A stretch of DNA of 51,245 nt from Nostoc sp. T09 (GTDB lineage: Bacteria; Cyanobacteriota; Cyanobacteriia; Cyanobacteriales; Nostocaceae), in contig NZ_MTAV01000153.1 in assembly GCF_002154695.1 (NCBI RefSeq), forward strand, positions 284 to 51,528, in the 5' to 3' direction. A program made the translations under genes and the position numbers. Under the pieces are notes generated by a model. That model did not search any database and had not been told where the DNA came from. It saw only the letters and a list, made by a program, of their open reading frames with translations. Positions 47,051-51,245 of the stretch are shown here, piece after piece. Numbering within the stretch: the first letter of the stretch is position 1; each line of letters starts with the position of its first letter.

Positions 47051-47157
47051 AGTAGATAGAAGTCATAAGTCATAAGTCATTGGTCATTTGTCATTAGCAC
47101 CCAAACAAATGACTAATGACCAAGGACAAATGATAAAGGACAAATAACAAAAATTCT
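47051..47157. repeat. heptamer repeats in both orientations
   Basis: Five heptamers AGTCATA/AGTCATT/GGTCATT/TGTCATT (47061-47095) are followed by complementary ATGACTA/ATGACCA/AGGACAA/ATGATAA units (47109-47147), so the spacer can fold back on itself. It ends at the HlyD gene start. Confidence 0.75.
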
Positions 47158-48654
47158 ATGAAATATTCCCTAGTTGCGAATGCTACTCAAGCGCGTCAGA
47201 CAAAACAGCGATTTGCTAAACCAGACGAACAACTATCTTACGAATTGGGTAAAGCAGTACAGGAGTTACCACCGCTATACACCAGATTGTTAGCAGGAAC
47301 GATCAGCCTCATAGTATTTGGCGCGATCGCCTGGGCACATTTCTCCCAAATCGATGAAGTAGCGATCGCATCAGGGGAATTAATTGCATCTACACAAGTG
47401 AGGCCTGTCACATCCCTAGGTGGTGGCACAATTATCAAAATCAAAGTCAAAGAAGGCGATCGCGTCACCAGAAATCAAGTCTTAATTCAACGCGATCCCA
47501 ACTTGAAGCAAACTGATGTGAATCGTCTTGCTAAAGCTAACAAGTTGATTCAAGAAGACTTGCAACGTTTAGATGCTGAACGCACTGGAGTTAAAACTAC
47601 TGGTACTAAACTACAAGATGAACTTTTGAACTCCCGGCTTTCCGATTATCAAGCGCGTCAAGCTGCGGCTGAAGCTGAAGCAAATCGCCAGCACGCAATC
47701 ATGGATCAGGCGAAAGTGCGACTAACTCGGTTGCAAGAAAACTTAGTCAGCGCTAAAAGCAGTTTCGCCAACGCCAAAACTAACCTAGTGAACGCAGAAA
47801 GCATCAGTTCTAAAACGGAAGTTAACCTGGCGATCGCCCAAAAAAGAGAAGAAAGCCTACGTACTCTAGTTTCTCCTGGCGCTGTACCTAGAGTCGATTA
47901 CCTGGAGGCTCAAGAAAGATTAAATCGTGCTACTACAGACATCACCAGAGCCAAAGATGAGGTAACTAACGCCCAGAATAAGATTATAGAGGCTCAAGAT
48001 AGAGTCACATCTTTAGAAAAAGATATTGCTGCCCAAGCCCAAGAAATTCGCCAAGCTGAACAAGCCTATCAAGCTGCGCGCAATCAAGCACAGCGTTTAG
48101 CATCAGAACGCCAAAGTGAAATTCTCACGCAAATCAACAAGCGCAAAGAAGAACTGACCAATGTTGCTGGTCAGTTAGAGCAAGCGCAAAAGCAAGAAGA
48201 CGAAGAAACTATCAAAGCTCCCTTTGCAGGTACAATTTACAAAATCAAAGCCACCAAAGGTCCAGTACAATCGGGTGAAGAGTTACTGTCTATTTTGCCG
48301 GAAGGGGAAGAAATGCTACTAGAAGTTAAAGTCCTCAACCGCGATATTGGATTTATTCGTCAAGGGATGAAAGCTAAGGTAAAATTGGCAACTTTCCCCT
48401 TTCAAGAATTTGGTGTCGTAGATGGCGATGTCGTACAAGTCAGCCCTAATGCAACTACCGATAAAGACTTGGGCTTAGTCTTCCCCACCAGAATTAAGCT
48501 GCACAAACACTCAATTAATGTGCGGGGTCAAGAAGTAGCTTTAACTCCAGGGATGGCGGCTAATGGTGAAATTGTCACTCGCAAAAAATCAGTTTTGACA
48601 TTCATTATGGAGCCGGTGACACGACGGTTTAGCGAGGCATTTTCTGTGAGGTAG
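47158..48654 (+). CDS. HlyD-family type I secretion adaptor protein
   Basis: 498 residues. A single transmembrane segment (about 44-62, LLAGTISLIVFGAIAWAHF) is followed by a lipoyl half (VRPVTSLGGGTIIKIKVKEGDRVTRNQ). Then comes a very long coiled-coil hairpin (about 110-350, Ala/Gln/Glu rich), the second lipoyl half (IKAPFAGTIYKIKATKGPVQSGE) and a C-terminal barrel (KVKLATFPFQEFGVVDGDV). It is the HlyD/HasE/PrtE type that works with an ABC protein and a TolC-like channel to export proteins. The convergent neighbour is a large secreted protease, a plausible substrate, but no ABC gene is in the window. Confidence 0.9.
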   Translation: MKYSLVANATQARQTKQRFAKPDEQLSYELGKAVQELPPLYTRLLAGTISLIVFGAIAWAHFSQIDEVAIASGELIASTQVRPVTSLGGGTIIKIKVKEGDRVTRNQVLIQRDPNLKQTDVNRLAKANKLIQEDLQRLDAERTGVKTTGTKLQDELLNSRLSDYQARQAAAEAEANRQHAIMDQAKVRLTRLQENLVSAKSSFANAKTNLVNAESISSKTEVNLAIAQKREESLRTLVSPGAVPRVDYLEAQERLNRATTDITRAKDEVTNAQNKIIEAQDRVTSLEKDIAAQAQEIRQAEQAYQAARNQAQRLASERQSEILTQINKRKEELTNVAGQLEQAQKQEDEETIKAPFAGTIYKIKATKGPVQSGEELLSILPEGEEMLLEVKVLNRDIGFIRQGMKAKVKLATFPFQEFGVVDGDVVQVSPNATTDKDLGLVFPTRIKLHKHSINVRGQEVALTPGMAANGEIVTRKKSVLTFIMEPVTRRFSEAFSVR

Positions 48655-48870
48655 ATTATGAGATCAAAGTTGTATTTTAATTAACACTCACAGGAAGAGA
48701 AACTAGTATAACCTGAGTTCAGGATAAGTAATAAGGGCAGGTATTAATCTGAAAATAACATCTTTCTTCAGCAACCTGCCCTATGTTTAAGTGAAATGAT
48801 GACAATTCTCATCACTTTTCATCAAAATCACCACCAGAATTTCAAGCATTTTTATTTGAATCATGCCATA
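48655..48870. other. convergent intergenic region with possible hairpin
   Basis: GGGCAGGT (48735-48742) is complementary to ACCTGCCC (48774-48781) with a 31-nt loop. It may act as a weak terminator for either gene; no T-run is clear. Confidence 0.35.
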
Positions 48871-51245
48871 TCATGCAACTGTACCAGTGATAGAGTATTG
48901 CCCTAAACTACCGTAATTGCTGTATCCTGTAATCAAATCTCCTTTCCCTGTTCCTTTAAGACTCAGGTAGTATTTGCCCGCGCTGAGATACTTGTTAATA
49001 CTAACCGATAGGGAATCTGTAGGATCGTAAGTTGCAATCAATTGTCCGAAACTGTCATACAGCTGGACAAGAATATCTAGGTTTGCTCCTAGTTCAAAAG
49101 CATTAATATTTAATGCTAGATTACCTCCGTTTGAGTTAAACGTAAACCAGTCAGAGTCTGTATTTCTCTCAATAATTCCGTAAGTTTTCACAGTAGAACC
49201 ACTAAAGGATAGATTCGAGGCACTACTTAAGGAGCTACCATAGTCGTCTGTGCAATATCCAAAACCATTTTTTTCAGTAATGATAGCTAGATCGTCTTCT
49301 GTGTTATTAGCACCAGAGTATTGACCTTTACTCCACTGCGTTAGCTCTTGAGAGTAGCCAACCCCCATGATAGAAGCCCAGCCTTGATGACCTTGATAAT
49401 ATTCTGTACCATCAGTCTTACCATCGTGAGCAAGACCCAAAGTATGCCCCACTTCGTGGGATATTGCTTCAGCAACATATTTTACGTTTCCGTTAGACAA
49501 GTTATCTGAAAAGACGAAGGCAGGAGTATCACTATCCCAGTTGAATGAACCAACATAAGCTACACCACCACTAGCACCAGCACCATACCAGGAATTATTT
49601 CCGCCAATGACAACACGAACGCCCCATCGTATATCTCCACTACCACTGTTAATTAAATCAGAGGTAGAAGGACTAGCTGTGGTTACATTCACATTGAAAG
49701 GAATGAAATCTTCTGCTACTCGTCGCCAAATATTCCAGATATTCTCTAGCTCAGTAGTTGAAAAGCTGGATGTATTGCCATCTGTATCATATGCAGATGT
49801 TGTAATGCTATTAGCATAGTTATCATTCCAATAAGTGCCTGTAGTAGTGTGACCATTGAAATCTAGATAGATAGTATGGTTTGCCCCAGCGTTGCTATTG
49901 AGTGAAAAGACTTGACTTGCGTTAAAGGGCTGATAGGTAGATGGAACAGTGACAAATGGGGCAACGCTGAAATAGCTATTACCAAAATCCCCAACATTGG
50001 TGTTGCTGGTGCTAGTAATGCGGATTTGGTAATCGTTACTTGCAATTAGGTTAGTGGGGACGTACCAAGACTCAACCCCATCACTGAGTGTGGAACTGAA
50101 CAAAGTACTGTAGAGACTACCTGCTTTGTACAGGTCGATTTTGACATTCTCTGCAATGTTGTCATTCCAAGTGATGTTGTAGGTCGAACCTGCTTGGAAA
50201 CTTTCACCACCATTGGGACTGGTAACGGTGACAAATGGTGTGGTGACGTTGAAATAGTTATTACCAAAATCCCCAACATTGGTGTTGCTGGTGCTGCTGA
50301 CGCGAATTTGATAATCGCTAGCCGCCAAGAAGTTAGTGGGGACGTACCAAGACTCAATTCCATCACTGAGTGTGGAACTGAACAAAGTACTGTAGAGATT
50401 ACCTGCTTTGTACAGGTCGATTTTGACATTCTCGGCAATGTTGTCATTCCAAGCGATGTTGTAGGTTGAACCCGCTTGAAAACTTTCACCCCCATTGGGA
50501 CTGGTAACTGTGACAAATGGTGTGATGCTGAAATAGCTATTGCCAAAACCCCAAACATTCGCGTTGGTGGTGCTACTGACACGGATTTGGTAATCGCTAC
50601 CAGCCACTAAGTTAGTGGGGACGTACCAAGACTCAATGCCATCGCTGATTGTGGAACTGAACAAAGTACTGTAGAGACTACCTGCTTTGTACAGGTCAAT
50701 TTTGACATTCTCGCTAATGTTGTCATTCCAAGTGATGTTATAGGTCGAACCCACTTGGAAACTTTCACCCCCATTGGGACTGGTAACTGTGAGATATGGT
50801 GCAGGCGTGACGCTGAAATAGCTATTGCCAAAATCATAAATATTCGCGTTGGTGGTGCTACTGACACGAATTTGATAATCGCTACCTGCAATGAGGTTGC
50901 TGGGAACGAACCAAGCCTCAACCCCATCGCTGATTGTGGAACTGAACAAAGTACTGTAGAGACTACCTGCTTTGTACAGGTCAATTTTGACATTCTCCCC
51001 AATATTGTCACTCCAAGTGATGTTGTAGGTTGAACCCGCTTGTAAACTTTCACCCCCATTGGGATTGGTGACTGCACGATATGGTGCGGGAGTGACGCTG
51101 AAATAGCTATTGCCAAAATCATAAACATTCGTGTTGGTAGTGCTACTGGCACGAATTTGATAATCGCTAGCCGCCACCAAGTTAGTGGGGATTAACCAAG
51201 CCTCAACCCCATCGCTAACTGTGGAACTGAACAAAGTACTGTAAA
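48871..51245 (-). CDS. secreted metalloprotease with tandem beta domains and C-terminal PPC-like domain (N-terminus beyond window)
   Basis: About 790 residues are visible and the frame is open to the right edge, so the true start is missing. Five tandem repeats of about 93-95 residues carry TSPNGGESFQAGSTYNITW and KIDLYKAGSLYSTLFSST. They resemble the Ser/Thr-rich (Kre9/Knh1-like) domain and are probably surface-exposed beta domains. Next comes a metzincin-type protease domain with HEVGHTLGLAHDG (HExxHxxGxxH, zinc site) and IMGVGYSQELTQWSKG with the Met-turn. The end (SDWFTFNSNGGNLALNINAF, YDSFGQLIATYD, AGKYYLSLKGTGKGD) is a PPC-type domain. The zinc site is intact. An adjacent HlyD adaptor suggests type I export. 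Confidence 0.85.
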   Translation of the reverse strand, partial: YSTLFSSTVSDGVEAWLIPTNLVAASDYQIRASSTTNTNVYDFGNSYFSVTPAPYRAVTNPNGGESLQAGSTYNITWSDNIGENVKIDLYKAGSLYSTLFSSTISDGVEAWFVPSNLIAGSDYQIRVSSTTNANIYDFGNSYFSVTPAPYLTVTSPNGGESFQVGSTYNITWNDNISENVKIDLYKAGSLYSTLFSSTISDGIESWYVPTNLVAGSDYQIRVSSTTNANVWGFGNSYFSITPFVTVTSPNGGESFQAGSTYNIAWNDNIAENVKIDLYKAGNLYSTLFSSTLSDGIESWYVPTNFLAASDYQIRVSSTSNTNVGDFGNNYFNVTTPFVTVTSPNGGESFQAGSTYNITWNDNIAENVKIDLYKAGSLYSTLFSSTLSDGVESWYVPTNLIASNDYQIRITSTSNTNVGDFGNSYFSVAPFVTVPSTYQPFNASQVFSLNSNAGANHTIYLDFNGHTTTGTYWNDNYANSITTSAYDTDGNTSSFSTTELENIWNIWRRVAEDFIPFNVNVTTASPSTSDLINSGSGDIRWGVRVVIGGNNSWYGAGASGGVAYVGSFNWDSDTPAFVFSDNLSNGNVKYVAEAISHEVGHTLGLAHDGKTDGTEYYQGHQGWASIMGVGYSQELTQWSKGQYSGANNTEDDLAIITEKNGFGYCTDDYGSSLSSASNLSFSGSTVKTYGIIERNTDSDWFTFNSNGGNLALNINAFELGANLDILVQLYDSFGQLIATYDPTDSLSVSINKYLSAGKYYLSLKGTGKGDLITGYSNYGSLGQYSITGTVA
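49940..51245. repeat. in-frame tandem DNA repeats of about 279-285 bp
   Basis: Near-identical blocks (marked by GTTAGTGGGGA or a close variant at 50050, 50332, 50611, 50896 and 51181) repeat with steps of 282, 279, 285 and 285 bp, all multiples of three. Sequence between them is highly similar at the DNA level, so copy number is likely to change by recombination. The array continues past the right edge. Confidence 0.9.

Noticed and set aside
50046-51152. Two long ORFs in another minus-strand frame and two on the plus strand within the protease gene
   Set aside because: They arise from the tandem DNA repeats of the true reading frame.

Overview
The window comes from a filamentous, most likely heterocyst-forming cyanobacterium (Nostocales: Nostoc/Anabaena/Calothrix relatives). 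The signs are a beta' subunit split into RpoC1 and RpoC2, the order rpsT-tatD-rpoB-rpoC1-rpoC2, very frequent HIP1 octamers (GCGATCGC), heptamer repeats of the ATGACAA/GGGCATT kind between genes, a cyanobacterial CrtD-type carotenoid desaturase and a type I-D CRISPR-Cas locus. The genus cannot be fixed from the sequence alone.

Layout. (1) 1-11117, minus strand: rpsT, tatD, rpoB, rpoC1 and most of rpoC2 (its C-terminus lies off the left edge). A 231-nt repeat-bearing spacer separates rpoB and rpoC1. (2) 12071-23583: ordinary chromosomal genes: hisD, a universal stress protein, a HlyD-type adaptor, a small SRPBCC-like protein, hslO (Hsp33), a large membrane-anchored repeat protein, crtD, an M16 zinc peptidase and a fructosamine kinase. 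A compact, foldable element lies in front of hisD. (3) 23596-24251: a VapBC-like toxin-antitoxin pair. (4) 24361-41050: a complete type I-D CRISPR-Cas island. It holds a divergent WYL regulator, cas3', cas10d (csc3), csc2, csc1, cas6, cas4, cas1, cas2, a leader and an array of 21 repeats. (5) 41105-51245: a cyanobacterial conserved protein, a secreted protein, a zinc alcohol dehydrogenase, a small zinc-ribbon protein, a glycosyltransferase, exonuclease III, an NmrA-like oxidoreductase, a second HlyD-type adaptor and the C-terminal part of a large secreted metalloprotease with tandem beta domains.

The CRISPR island is the most interesting part. It is interrupted at three places. Between cas3' and cas10d lie three isolated CRISPR-repeat copies in reverse orientation (two of them one repeat-spacer unit apart), long inverted and direct repeats, a small winged-helix protein, a DUF433 protein and a YhcG/DUF1016 PD-(D/E)XK nuclease. 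The last two sit immediately upstream of cas10d and are probably co-transcribed with it. Between csc1 and cas6 lie a minus-strand gene of unknown function and a 2OG-Fe(II) oxygenase whose end overlaps the start of cas6. Between cas4 and cas1 lies a dispersed palindromic element. On the regulatory side, the WYL/cas3' divergent promoter carries three TGTCCG sites, the 3' flank of the WYL gene carries about nine 20-bp palindrome-like tandem units, and the CRISPR leader carries three copies of a 12-mer (AGGTTGACGCAA).

How it should work, from knowledge of type I-D: Cas6 cuts the array transcript, Cas10d-Csc2-Csc1-Cas6 form the effector, Cas3' unwinds DNA, the HD domain of Cas10d cuts it, and Cas4-Cas1-Cas2 add spacers at the leader end. 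The isolated repeats inside the operon resemble in layout the CreA/CreR guide RNAs described for other type I systems, in which a degenerate mini-CRISPR guards or regulates the cas genes. Here that is a hypothesis only.
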